Below, in pieces: positions 1 through 6,964 of a stretch of 64,000 nucleotides of DNA. A program made the position numbers and the translations under genes. Position 1 is the first letter of the stretch. The number at the start of each line of letters is the position of its first letter. Source of the stretch: Paenibacillus agricola (GTDB lineage: Bacteria; Bacillota; Bacilli; Paenibacillales; NBRC-103111). The notes beneath the pieces were generated by a model. It was not told the DNA's origin. It saw only the letters and a program-made list of their open reading frames with translations, and searched no databases. The DNA lies in assembly GCF_011440305.1 (NCBI RefSeq), contig NZ_JAAOIW010000012.1:1-64000 (forward strand). The letters run 5' to 3'.

Positions 1-105
1 TACTTTGTTCGGGACAACGGAAAATACAGTCTTGGTGAATGGAAAGTCCACATTCAATGGATTCTTGCCCAGACGACACTATTGTCGATTGATGATTTCC
101 CATGA
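1..105 (+). CDS. C-terminal end of an unidentified protein (cut by window start)
   Basis: Frame 1 is open from the first base to a TGA at 103-105 and gives 34 residues ending in LLSIDDFP. The stop overlaps the ATG of the next frame (ATGA at 102-105). I recognise no family. It may be the end of a real gene lying to the left, or part of the same decayed locus as the MOSC fragment that follows. Confidence 0.35.
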   Translation, partial: YFVRDNGKYSLGEWKVHIQWILAQTTLLSIDDFP

Positions 106-404
106 AATGGTTAATCAACAGGCGTGCCCGTGGTATTAACTTACTTGGACTGCCAACAGGCACAAAGCTGTATATCGGTGAAAAAGCTGGTGTTGAGATC
201 ACGGGACTTCGCAATCCTTGTGCACAAATAGATAATTTCCAGTCAGGGTTATTGAATGCGGTTTTGGACCGCGATGAGAATGGAAATCTAATACGAAAGT
301 CTGGTGTGATGGCTATCGTCCTAACTGGGGGAGTAGTTCGAGTTGGGGACCCAGTCCGAATTGACCTACCACCTGAACCATTTCGTCCTTTAGAACGAGT
401 GTAA
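102..404 (+). pseudogene. MOSC-domain protein, N-terminally truncated
   Basis: The 100 residues match the C-terminal half of MOSC (Mo-cofactor sulfurase C-terminal) proteins. Recognisable stretches are RGINLLGLPTGTKLYIGEK, the conserved GLRNPCAQID segment with the MOSC cysteine, and the ending GDPVRIDLPPEPFRPLERV. Family members carry roughly 60 to 80 residues before this, but here the frame is closed by a stop near base 36 and the only ATG is at 102, with an unrelated start MKWLINRRA. The 5' half has therefore been lost or frameshifted. MOSC proteins bind pterin or sulfur carriers in molybdenum cofactor and N-hydroxylated base metabolism. This copy is probably inactive. It is followed by a good terminator at 442. 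Confidence 0.6.
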
Positions 405-431
405 AACGGATCCTGTTGTTAAACGAACAGA

Positions 432-456
432 TACGATAGTGGAGGAGCTTGCTATG
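432..456 (+). repeat. Intergenic repeat, copy A (TACGATAGT...GAGGAGCTTG)
   Basis: Twenty-two of 25 bases match copy B at 1489-1513. In this copy the GAGGAGCT part forms the left arm of a terminator hairpin whose right arm is at 461-468. Both copies lie just 3' of a gene. Confidence 0.5.
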
Positions 457-472
457 CAGCAGCTCCTCTTTT
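442..472 (+). terminator. Rho-independent terminator after MOSC fragment
   Basis: GAGGAGCT (442-449) pairs with AGCTCCTC (461-468), with extra pairing across the loop, followed by TTTT. Confidence 0.7.
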
Positions 473-605
473 CTATTGTGTTGGAGGACAAGAACTTGCA
501 TTCATTGCCAAAAGTTCATTTGTCCTTACCAGAAGACCGCACTGAAGCAACTTTGGGCTATAACTTCGCCTTTGTTCGATCCCACGGAGTCCTTCCTTAA
601 TTCAT

Positions 606-659
606 TGTCGGGTGACAAGAACTCATACGCTTAAGACGCCGCATGATCGCGGCTTTTTT
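606..659 (+). repeat. Terminator-linked repeat, copy 1 (TGTCGGGTGACAAGAAC element)
   Basis: A 17-base sequence at 606-622 is identical to 13562-13578. In both copies a short GC hairpin plus T6 follows at exactly the same offset: here GCCGC (638-642) pairs with GCGGC (649-653), then TTTTTT. The 15 bases between the two parts are not conserved. Both copies can be read as SGDKN followed by several residues and a stop. The rest of 473-933 holds no convincing gene. Confidence 0.6.
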
Positions 660-933
660 CATTTTATGGATATATATTCTTGTCAAAAGTGATTGAACGG
701 GATCATGGCTCCGTTCTCTATTTGGCAGTTGTTGTTCCTCAGTCGTCATTATTCCCCCCCTTTTTTGACAAACGTGCTCTACCAAGAATACGGCAAATTC
801 CCAATAGAAATCAACACATGAGCGATAATATTGGACTATTATTTGTTATATACCATTGGATTGCTGAAGAACACAGGTTGAATCTATTGGCATTATAAGG
901 TATGGTAAAATATGTATTAGCGGAGGGGGTTAC

Positions 934-1476
934 ATGATTAATCTAAGTGGTCTTGTTGAATTTGTCAGTCCATTCTATACAAATAAGGATATCATGCACG
1001 ATTTGAGTCATATCGAAAGGATGATCAATTCCACAAATAAACTGTTGAAATACTATCCAGAGATAACGGACACAGATTTGATTTATTATGGATGTTATTT
1101 TCATGGTTTTATTTATTTGCGGGAAGATTTAATAAGAGATTATTTAGAAAAGCAAGGATTGGGCGAGGAAAAAGTCGGAAAAATCGTCAAAACTTCATGG
1201 GAATCTCAGAAAGATAAGATTCCAGAAACGCTGGAAGGAAAGCTCCTACATGATGCTCACATGATTGAGGGAGGAAAGACGTATCTAATCGTAAAATCAT
1301 TATGTACAGGTACTGCAAGGGGGCAAAGCTTGGAACAAACACTGGATTACTTCGAGAATTATGTAATTGGCAAAGGTGAGTGTTACTTGCCTGAAGCCCA
1401 AGCGATATTCTTTGAAATGCAAGAATTTGCAAATGCTTTTATAAGAGATTTAAGAGAAGGATTACAAACCATTTAA
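934..1476 (+). CDS. HD-domain protein, putative metal-dependent phosphohydrolase
   Basis: The 180-residue protein carries a spread HD-superfamily metal site: HDLSHI (His22, Asp23, His26), CYFHG (His57) and LLHDAHMIEG (His106, Asp107). It lacks a signal peptide or membrane segment, so it should be cytosolic. HD proteins hydrolyse phosphomonoesters or phosphodiesters of nucleotides, but the substrate cannot be told from sequence. The start is an ATG at 934 with a GGAGGGGG ribosome binding site about seven bases upstream. It stands alone between intergenic repeats. Confidence 0.7.
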   Translation: MINLSGLVEFVSPFYTNKDIMHDLSHIERMINSTNKLLKYYPEITDTDLIYYGCYFHGFIYLREDLIRDYLEKQGLGEEKVGKIVKTSWESQKDKIPETLEGKLLHDAHMIEGGKTYLIVKSLCTGTARGQSLEQTLDYFENYVIGKGECYLPEAQAIFFEMQEFANAFIRDLREGLQTI

Positions 1477-1488
1477 TTACGCTACGTG

Positions 1489-1513
1489 TACGATAGTTGA
1501 GGAGCTTGGCATG
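1489..1513 (+). repeat. Intergenic repeat, copy B
   Basis: This is the second copy of the 25-base sequence seen at 432-456 (three mismatches), 12 bases after the HD-protein stop codon. It lacks the downstream AGCTCCTC arm, so it does not form the copy-A terminator. A short AAGTCC-GAA-GGACTT hairpin at 1535-1549 follows, without a T run. Confidence 0.45.
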
Positions 1514-1686
1514 AGATAGCTTTTATTCAGAGTAAAAGTCCGAAGGACTTCAGTTGACTAAGGTGCTATGTATATTAAACAGCTAATTCGATAGAAAACT
1601 AACCATTCTTTCTGCATATGCGTTTCTAGCAACTATTTTACTCTTCTGAACGTAATAGAGTGGATGTCGCAGAGAAGGAGAGAAAC

Positions 1687-3288
1687 ATGTACAAGAAAAT
1701 TATAGGATTTGCTGTTGTGTTCCTGCTCGCAACAGCTGGAAACACTTATGCCTACGACGTCCCAATGGTTACATACAAGGATGTAGCGGACCAAGCTTGG
1801 GAAAAAGATTACGTGTACACTTTATCGGCGCTCGGTATTATTGAGGGGTATCCGGATTCCGGCTATCATTCCGAAGAAGCGTTGTCCCGTGAAACCTTTA
1901 TTAAGCTGTTGGTCGCTACGGCCAAGCTGGATATTTCCCATGCTTCGGGGTCCGTGCCTGCGGATGCGGCCGGTCGCTGGTCGGCTCCATACATAGCGGT
2001 CGCTTCGGAGCGGCACTGGATCGAATTTATGGTGAACGAAGCCGGCGAATTGAAACCGGAGCAGCCGATTACGCGCGAAGAAGTGGCTGCTACCGTCGGC
2101 AAGTATCTGCTGGACAAGGCGGAAATGACCGGCTCGCAGTGGACATCGGGAGATTGGTCGAAGGAACGAGATGAACGAGCGTTTACCGATAGCTCGAAAA
2201 TTAATGCCAATCTCGCTCCGTACGTGTTTTACACGGTAAACCGGACCGTCATGGAAGGTGATAATCAGGGATTCCGTCCGAAAAGCGGATTGATCCGCAG
2301 CGAAGCCGCCGTCGTGATTAACCGCCTGATCGATATTGAAGCGACCGAGAAGGAATTGGAGGTAACTGGATTTTACGCGATCAAATCGAGCCCTGCCATC
2401 GGTCGCATGCCACTCGTCGACAACGTCGCGATGGGCTGGTCCCATCTCGAATACGATACGGCGGGTACGGCTAAGCTGGGTACGGATACGACCACCTATA
2501 AAGTTCCGGATGGGTACGCGGACGTGGTGGAGTCGGCCGACCAGGCGCGTGTTCATAAAGAACTGATGGTCTTTTATAACGATGGCAAGAAACTGTCGGT
2601 ATTTTTGCAAGACGCGCCAGCACAGGAGGCGTTTATCGGCCAGCTCGTCACCAAACTCCGCGATCCGGCATTCGGGTTTTCCGGTGTTTCCTTGGATTTT
2701 GAAGGGTTGATGGATGCGTCAGATGCGCCGAATTACTTGCAATTTGTCCGGGATGTAAAAGTGGCCATAGGGAGTAAAACCCTCACCGTTTCCGTACCAC
2801 CGGATTATTATTATAAAGGTTACGATTTAAAAGGGCTCAGCGAAACGGCCGACACCATTAACCTCATGGCCTACGATTTTACGCATTATGATTCGAACCT
2901 TCCTTCGGCTCCGCTGCCACTCGTCAGGGACGGGGTGGAGAGAGCACTCAGGCAGGGCGTGCCGGCCAGCAAGCTGGTGCTAGGCATTTCGAAGCAGGCG
3001 AACCAATGGATCACAACGAATGGTAAAGTGACGACGGCCGGGCCCGGCATTGATCTGGTGGAAAAACGCCTCGAGGATCCGACTGCTGCCAAAACCTGGA
3101 GCATGCCGTATTTTCTGAAGCTGATCCAGTACAAGGATGGCAGCACTGCCAACGAAATTTATTATGAAGACACGCAAAGCATCGCCAAAAAAATCTGGCT
3201 CGCCAAAGTCTACAGCCTCAAAGGCATTTCCCTCTGGCATATGGGCAATTTCACCGCAGCCGATTGGGATACGATCGCCAAAAGATAA
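1687..3288 (+). CDS. S-layer-homology protein with C-terminal GH18 domain
   Basis: I place the start at the ATG at 1687 rather than the upstream 1660, because GAAGGAG precedes it and the protein then opens with a clean signal peptide (MYKKIIGFAVVFLLA, cleavage after TYA). Residues about 25-210 hold three SLH modules (for example VTYKDVADQAWEKDYVYTLS and ALGIIEGYPDSGYHSEEAL). SLH modules anchor proteins to pyruvylated secondary cell-wall polymer. Residues about 230-530 are a glycoside hydrolase family 18 barrel with the catalytic segment GVSLDFEG (Asp337, Glu339) and the LMAYDF strand. The acidic DxxDxDxE signature is reduced to its last D-x-E, as in spore-cortex and YaaH-type members. A role in peptidoglycan or chitin-like glycan turnover at the cell surface is inferred. 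Confidence 0.85.
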   Translation: MYKKIIGFAVVFLLATAGNTYAYDVPMVTYKDVADQAWEKDYVYTLSALGIIEGYPDSGYHSEEALSRETFIKLLVATAKLDISHASGSVPADAAGRWSAPYIAVASERHWIEFMVNEAGELKPEQPITREEVAATVGKYLLDKAEMTGSQWTSGDWSKERDERAFTDSSKINANLAPYVFYTVNRTVMEGDNQGFRPKSGLIRSEAAVVINRLIDIEATEKELEVTGFYAIKSSPAIGRMPLVDNVAMGWSHLEYDTAGTAKLGTDTTTYKVPDGYADVVESADQARVHKELMVFYNDGKKLSVFLQDAPAQEAFIGQLVTKLRDPAFGFSGVSLDFEGLMDASDAPNYLQFVRDVKVAIGSKTLTVSVPPDYYYKGYDLKGLSETADTINLMAYDFTHYDSNLPSAPLPLVRDGVERALRQGVPASKLVLGISKQANQWITTNGKVTTAGPGIDLVEKRLEDPTAAKTWSMPYFLKLIQYKDGSTANEIYYEDTQSIAKKIWLAKVYSLKGISLWHMGNFTAADWDTIAKR

Positions 3289-3300
3289 CGCCATCTAACA

Positions 3301-3329
3301 TCACCTTCTTGGAAAAGAAGGTGACTTTT
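3301..3329 (+). terminator. Rho-independent terminator after SLH-GH18 gene
   Basis: A perfect 10-bp stem, TCACCTTCTT (3301-3310) with AAGAAGGTGA (3315-3324), has a GGAA tetraloop and is followed by CTTTTT. Confidence 0.9.
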
Positions 3330-3475
3330 TGGTAACATTAAAGAATTTATATCATTTTGAATTAGGAGCTGCGTGAACAGTCAGTTTTTCTTTTTTTGGC
3401 TGTTCCGATATCGGGCAGTAATGTAAATTTATATATGTTGTTCTCCTAAATAAAGGAATTTTATGGGTACTTGTA

Positions 3476-3552
3476 GAATGTTAACGTCAATGGAAAACTG
3501 CGGCTAAAGTTTGATGGCTATTAAATAATCAGACTTCGGTTCGTTAACATTC
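3476..3552. repeat. Spaced 11-bp inverted repeat upstream of stalk-MBL gene
   Basis: GAATGTTAACG (3476-3486) is the exact reverse complement of CGTTAACATTC (3542-3552), 55 bases apart. The second arm ends about 40 bases before the start codon of the next gene. It could be an operator pair or the ends of a tiny non-autonomous element. No target-site duplication was evident. Nothing else is recognised between 3330 and 3593 except the ribosome binding site AGGAGG. Confidence 0.4.
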
Positions 3553-3593
3553 CAGAGGGTAATCATCACTATAATATTTAGGAGGGTATCCAA

Positions 3594-4628
3594 ATGAAGT
3601 TGAGTGTTGCCGTTTTACTAGTCTTGCTCCTGTCTTTTTCAGGTGCGGGGACGCTATTCGCAGTAGATCAAACGATGGCGACTGTCCAGGTGGACGGCCG
3701 CAATATTGTGTTTCCGGACGCTAAGCCTTATTCGGTAACGGCCAGCGTCTATGTCCCCGTCCGGATCGTTGCCGAAAATATGGGAATTCCTGTTATTTGG
3801 GATGTGAACTCCAAGTCGGTACGTATCGGGGAGGGAGATACAATTGTAACGTTTAAGCCGGAAACTATTATGAGCGGGAATAAGCCATTTCTGAAGGATA
3901 ACCGGGTTTATGTCGATCTTGCCTTCATTCAAGACAAGCTGGGTGGTGGAGTTGTCTGGAATAAAGAGACAATGACGGTATCTATATCAACCAAATCGAA
4001 TGTGTTAAAGGGAGTTCAGTTGTACAAGCAGTCGATGGTGAAATTAACCGGCGAGAAGGTGATCTACGTCGATCCTTACAAGGTTGACGGCGAGCCTATG
4101 GATGGAGACATTATTTTTATTACGCATACGCATGGCGATCATTTCAACATCAATGAAATCCAAAAGGTAGCTAAAAAAGATGCTACAATTGTATTTCCGA
4201 CTAAAGAACTGGACAAAGTGACAGCAGCCGGATTCGAGAAAGTGGTCGGCGCAGTTCCTAATGAAGAAGGGACTGTAGATGGTATTTCCTATAAGGCTGT
4301 ACCGGCGTATAATACACAAACCAGTAATCATTCGAAAGATAAGGAATGGGTAGGGTATATTATTAAGGTGAACGGAGCGTCTTACTATATGGCTGGGGAT
4401 ACGGATTTGATTCCGGAGATGACAGACATTGATGCAGACGTTGCCTTCCTTCCAATGGGCGGTACGTATACGATGGCTTACGAGGAAGCGGCTAAAGCAG
4501 CAAATATTATCCATCCGCGTATTGTAATCCCGTATCATTACGCCGATGTAGTCGGCACCCGAGACGATGCGGTAAAATTTATTGATTTAATTGAACCTGG
4601 CATAACATCTATATTAATGAAAGAGTAG
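3594..4628 (+). CDS. Secreted stalk-domain protein with metallo-beta-lactamase-fold (UlaG-like) domain
   Basis: The 344-residue protein starts with a signal peptide (MKLSVAVLLVLLLSF, cut after LFA). Residues about 28-130 are a copper-amine-oxidase N-terminal ('stalk') domain with the typical VQVDGRNIVFPDAKP, YVPVRIVAENMG and VYVDLAFI segments. Residues about 145-344 are a metallo-beta-lactamase fold of the UlaG/YtkL type. The metal motif is HTHGDH (His178, His180, Asp182, His183), with a later MAGDTD and the terminal IPYHYADVVG. UlaG-like enzymes are normally cytosolic phosphoesterases or lactonases, so a secreted, stalk-tethered version is unusual. The ribosome binding site is AGGAGG at about 3580. 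Confidence 0.8.
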   Translation: MKLSVAVLLVLLLSFSGAGTLFAVDQTMATVQVDGRNIVFPDAKPYSVTASVYVPVRIVAENMGIPVIWDVNSKSVRIGEGDTIVTFKPETIMSGNKPFLKDNRVYVDLAFIQDKLGGGVVWNKETMTVSISTKSNVLKGVQLYKQSMVKLTGEKVIYVDPYKVDGEPMDGDIIFITHTHGDHFNINEIQKVAKKDATIVFPTKELDKVTAAGFEKVVGAVPNEEGTVDGISYKAVPAYNTQTSNHSKDKEWVGYIIKVNGASYYMAGDTDLIPEMTDIDADVAFLPMGGTYTMAYEEAAKAANIIHPRIVIPYHYADVVGTRDDAVKFIDLIEPGITSILMKE

Positions 4629-4640
4629 TAAAGATGAATG

Positions 4641-4667
4641 CAGCCGATCAACAACTGATCGGCTGCA
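4641..4667. terminator. Hairpin after stalk-MBL gene
   Basis: GCAGCCGATCA (4641-4651) pairs perfectly with TGATCGGCTGC (4657-4667) across a five-base loop. There is no T run, so it may be a weak terminator or an RNA-stabilising 3' hairpin. Confidence 0.55.
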
Positions 4668-4754
4668 TATCGGGAGATAAAATACTAACAGAAAAAGTTT
4701 GCCCTGGAGCCCGTCGAATAGGCTTCTTTTTGCTTTGTTGAAGTAACTGGAAGT

Positions 4755-4996
4755 TTAATTGGAATTGTCCCGTAGACGGATCACAAACGATTGCCCCTCT
4801 TGTTTAAAGCGCTCGAGTCGATCAAATTTCCGGCGTGTTGTTCGATTACATTTCTGAACGATCAGCTCAAAAAGCTTCTTGAATACCGCAAATGGAACCT
4901 CAGACAGCAAGTGATAAACCGTAAATTTGCGTGCCTTATCTTCATATTCGACCACTTCGACAGCCTTACATGGTCGCGTAAACGGGACAAACGTCT
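4755..4996 (-). pseudogene. IS4-family transposase remnant
   Basis: On the minus strand the frame reads FVPFTRPCKAVEVVEYE, then KARKFTVYHLL, which resembles the N-terminus of IS4-type transposases. It then jumps to DRLERFKQEGQSFVIRLRDN, which resembles the block around the second catalytic Asp in the same family. The intervening few hundred residues and the C-terminus are missing. A stop lies immediately upstream (about 4998). No intact inverted repeats are visible. It is a deletion relic, not an active element. Confidence 0.55.
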
Positions 4997-5064
4997 AATT
5001 GTATAGAACTAACAGATAACGGAAAAAATGTGGATAGGATATAGACTGGGAAGGAGTGAATGCA

Positions 5065-5238
5065 ATGGAAACTACACTGAGGGCTGATGAAGTAATTAGC
5101 CGCATCAAACAGCTTCATACAAACGGAAGCCTGCTTAGTAAAAAACAAGTGAAGCAAAACGAACCTGAGCTGATGAGAAATGCGCTGTTTTATTTTCCGA
5201 GTTGGGAGCATGCGTTGAAAAATGCTGAGCTATTATAA
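5065..5238 (+). CDS. Small protein with one homing-endonuclease-associated repeat (HNH_repeat)-like unit
   Basis: The start is taken at 5065 because GAAGGAG (5049-5055) is well placed for it. This gives 57 residues, METTLRADEVISRIKQL and onward. The ending NALFYFPSWEHALKNAEL fits the repeat found beside HNH homing nucleases and regulators, where a conserved Phe-x-Ser/Gly-Trp-x-x-Ala-Leu motif closes each unit. Such units are thought to bind DNA as a compact helix-turn-helix. It could be a stand-alone DNA-binding peptide or the last piece of a lost nuclease gene. It converges with the next gene on a shared terminator. Confidence 0.5.
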   Translation: METTLRADEVISRIKQLHTNGSLLSKKQVKQNEPELMRNALFYFPSWEHALKNAELL

Positions 5239-5253
5239 AGAACAGACTTCTAA

Positions 5254-5296
5254 AGCCGAGAGATTGCAGGATTCCGCTCCTACAATCTACTCGGCT
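5254..5296. terminator. Bidirectional terminator between convergent genes
   Basis: AGCCGA (5254-5259) and GATTG (5262-5266) pair with CAATC (5283-5287) and TCGGCT (5291-5296). The hairpin lies between the stop codons of convergent genes and could serve both. Confidence 0.65.
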
Positions 5297-5311
5297 TCTT
5301 TGTATGCATTA

Positions 5312-6643
5312 TCACTTGTAAATATCGTCCCTCAATGTTGCGGCTGTGGCAATACAAGTCAGTTCAACTTGCATGGTATAGTCTTCTTTGTTGAAAGTAT
5401 GGACATAGCGATTCAAGGTTACTGTCCCAATGTCGTTTATGGTATGGAATATTGCGATTGGGTTTCCTTCGAAACTGTAATAAAAGTGAGGTTCAATAAT
5501 CTCAGGCTCATCTTTGAGCATTTCCCATTCGCAATAGTCAAAGTGTGTCTTTTGCCCTTCATTAAGAGGGAGGATAATATCTCGGCTCCAAGACGTACCA
5601 TGCCACCTAGCCCCAAATTCTTTTAATTCATGAAATAGTATGGAGGCTTGTAAATAAGATAATGGTGTCTTGTCGCCTTCAATAGCTTGCATGAAATCGT
5701 CTAAGGCAAAGGATGGTTTTGGTGCGGATAAGAAGGGGTCATCCGATTGATCACACTCTTCTGGATATGGCAAGTCTTTATCGATAGGTATAGCGTATAC
5801 AACTCCGTTTCCGTTCCCGCGTTCGGTGTATAGATAAGCCCGCAATTTAAAGCTATTCTTAATGCGTAGGTGTGAAAATCCTCTTACAATGGACTCTGGA
5901 TTTGTGGGGGACTTGAACCATCCATAGTCCAATTCATTCGAATCTTCAACGGGCTTTGAATCGATAAGCAGATTCGGTTTTATTGCATGGGCGGGAAACC
6001 GTTGTTTCTTGAATTTCTGTTTATATAACGTGATGAGTTCTGTTAACGTGGTCGGTCGTTGAGTGGAAATCAAAGGACATGGATGATAGTAATCATCTCT
6101 ATTAATGTGTTTCTTACCGAATGTCGGTACTTTTGATTCGCTGATCTGTCTCCGCCAGAGATCTTTGGTAAGCTCAAGATTCTTCCATCTTGAGTTTTGT
6201 TCAACACTCCAACCTAAAAGGATCCATGGATGGGACTGCAACTCTTTAAGAACAACTAATGATTCCGAAATATCATACTCCCCACGATTGACCAAGCTTT
6301 CAAACTGATCTATCGCATGACTCGATGATGTGTTTTGCAAAGTGAAAAGGTTGTATATGTGGAAGCGTCCCTTTAATGGATGATCTGTTCCATAAATTCC
6401 CTCCAATAATTGGATGAGCTGTCTCATCGTCGGGTCTATCTGGATCTCGCCCGTAGCATGACCCAATATTTGAAGAGAATGGTATTGTTCAAATCTTTTA
6501 TCAAAATTAGCTTTTCCAGGATTCAATAATAAACATGCACCGATGGATTTTTCAGACTCGCTGCCCCATTCTATGAATGTCGACGTTCGAAAAGTGTTGT
6601 CGCCCCGTTTCTCAAAGGCTCCATATGCTTTAGGTTGATTCAT
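5312..6643 (-). CDS. Two-part protein with N-terminal DUF1643-like domain, unknown function
   Basis: The 443-residue protein begins with a region resembling DUF1643: FRTSTFIEWGSESEKSIGA and the hallmark LLLNPGKA at residues about 37-44, then LLGWSVEQN near residue 145. DUF1643 proteins are small, widespread and uncharacterised. The remaining about 230 residues, including HAIKPNLLIDSKPV and LFHELKEFGARWHGTSWSRD, match no family I know. The start has a strong GGAGG ribosome binding site on the minus strand. No membrane segments are seen. It sits alone among small orphan genes, which suggests accessory DNA. Confidence 0.6.
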   Translation of the reverse strand: MNQPKAYGAFEKRGDNTFRTSTFIEWGSESEKSIGACLLLNPGKANFDKRFEQYHSLQILGHATGEIQIDPTMRQLIQLLEGIYGTDHPLKGRFHIYNLFTLQNTSSSHAIDQFESLVNRGEYDISESLVVLKELQSHPWILLGWSVEQNSRWKNLELTKDLWRRQISESKVPTFGKKHINRDDYYHPCPLISTQRPTTLTELITLYKQKFKKQRFPAHAIKPNLLIDSKPVEDSNELDYGWFKSPTNPESIVRGFSHLRIKNSFKLRAYLYTERGNGNGVVYAIPIDKDLPYPEECDQSDDPFLSAPKPSFALDDFMQAIEGDKTPLSYLQASILFHELKEFGARWHGTSWSRDIILPLNEGQKTHFDYCEWEMLKDEPEIIEPHFYYSFEGNPIAIFHTINDIGTVTLNRYVHTFNKEDYTMQVELTCIATAATLRDDIYK

Positions 6644-6752
6644 TTTAATCCTCCATTCCTATCTTGTTTAAGTTCTAGCCCCATGTGATCGGAGACAGTA
6701 ACAACACCTAACACGGTGTAATGCGCAGTCTTTATCAAGCTGAAAAGTCGGA

Positions 6753-6959
6753 GTGAGTGCAACCTTTTCCAATTTATGGCGTTTAGAGGATGTAGTGCCT
6801 TATAAAGGAGGCGATTGCTATTCGGGACAATCTCGCTTTAGCTGTGCCCATTCCATGTATGATCAAGCTCATCATGGCTACCCTCAATTCCGAGAAGGCA
6901 CGCAAAGGAATATAGGCTTTATCACTGTAGGCTACCGCTTAGCAGCCGTTAGGAGATGA
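6753..6959 (+). pseudogene. Possible remnant resembling the end of a formylglycine-generating-enzyme-like domain
   Basis: A 68-codon frame opens with GTG at 6753. The segment KGGDCYSGQSRFSCAHS and the ending NIGFITVGYRLAAVRR recall the RGGSW...R...GFR tail of formylglycine-generating-enzyme domains, but the match is loose. No ribosome binding site is convincing. The stop overlaps the region just before the next gene. I treat it as a probable relic. Confidence 0.25.
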
Positions 6960-6964
6960 TGGAT

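Noticed and set aside
1822-2610. Long minus-strand frame (262 codons) opposite the SLH-GH18 gene
   Set aside because: It lies fully antisense to a gene with clear domains, has no family match or ribosome binding site, and its composition is that of a shadow frame.
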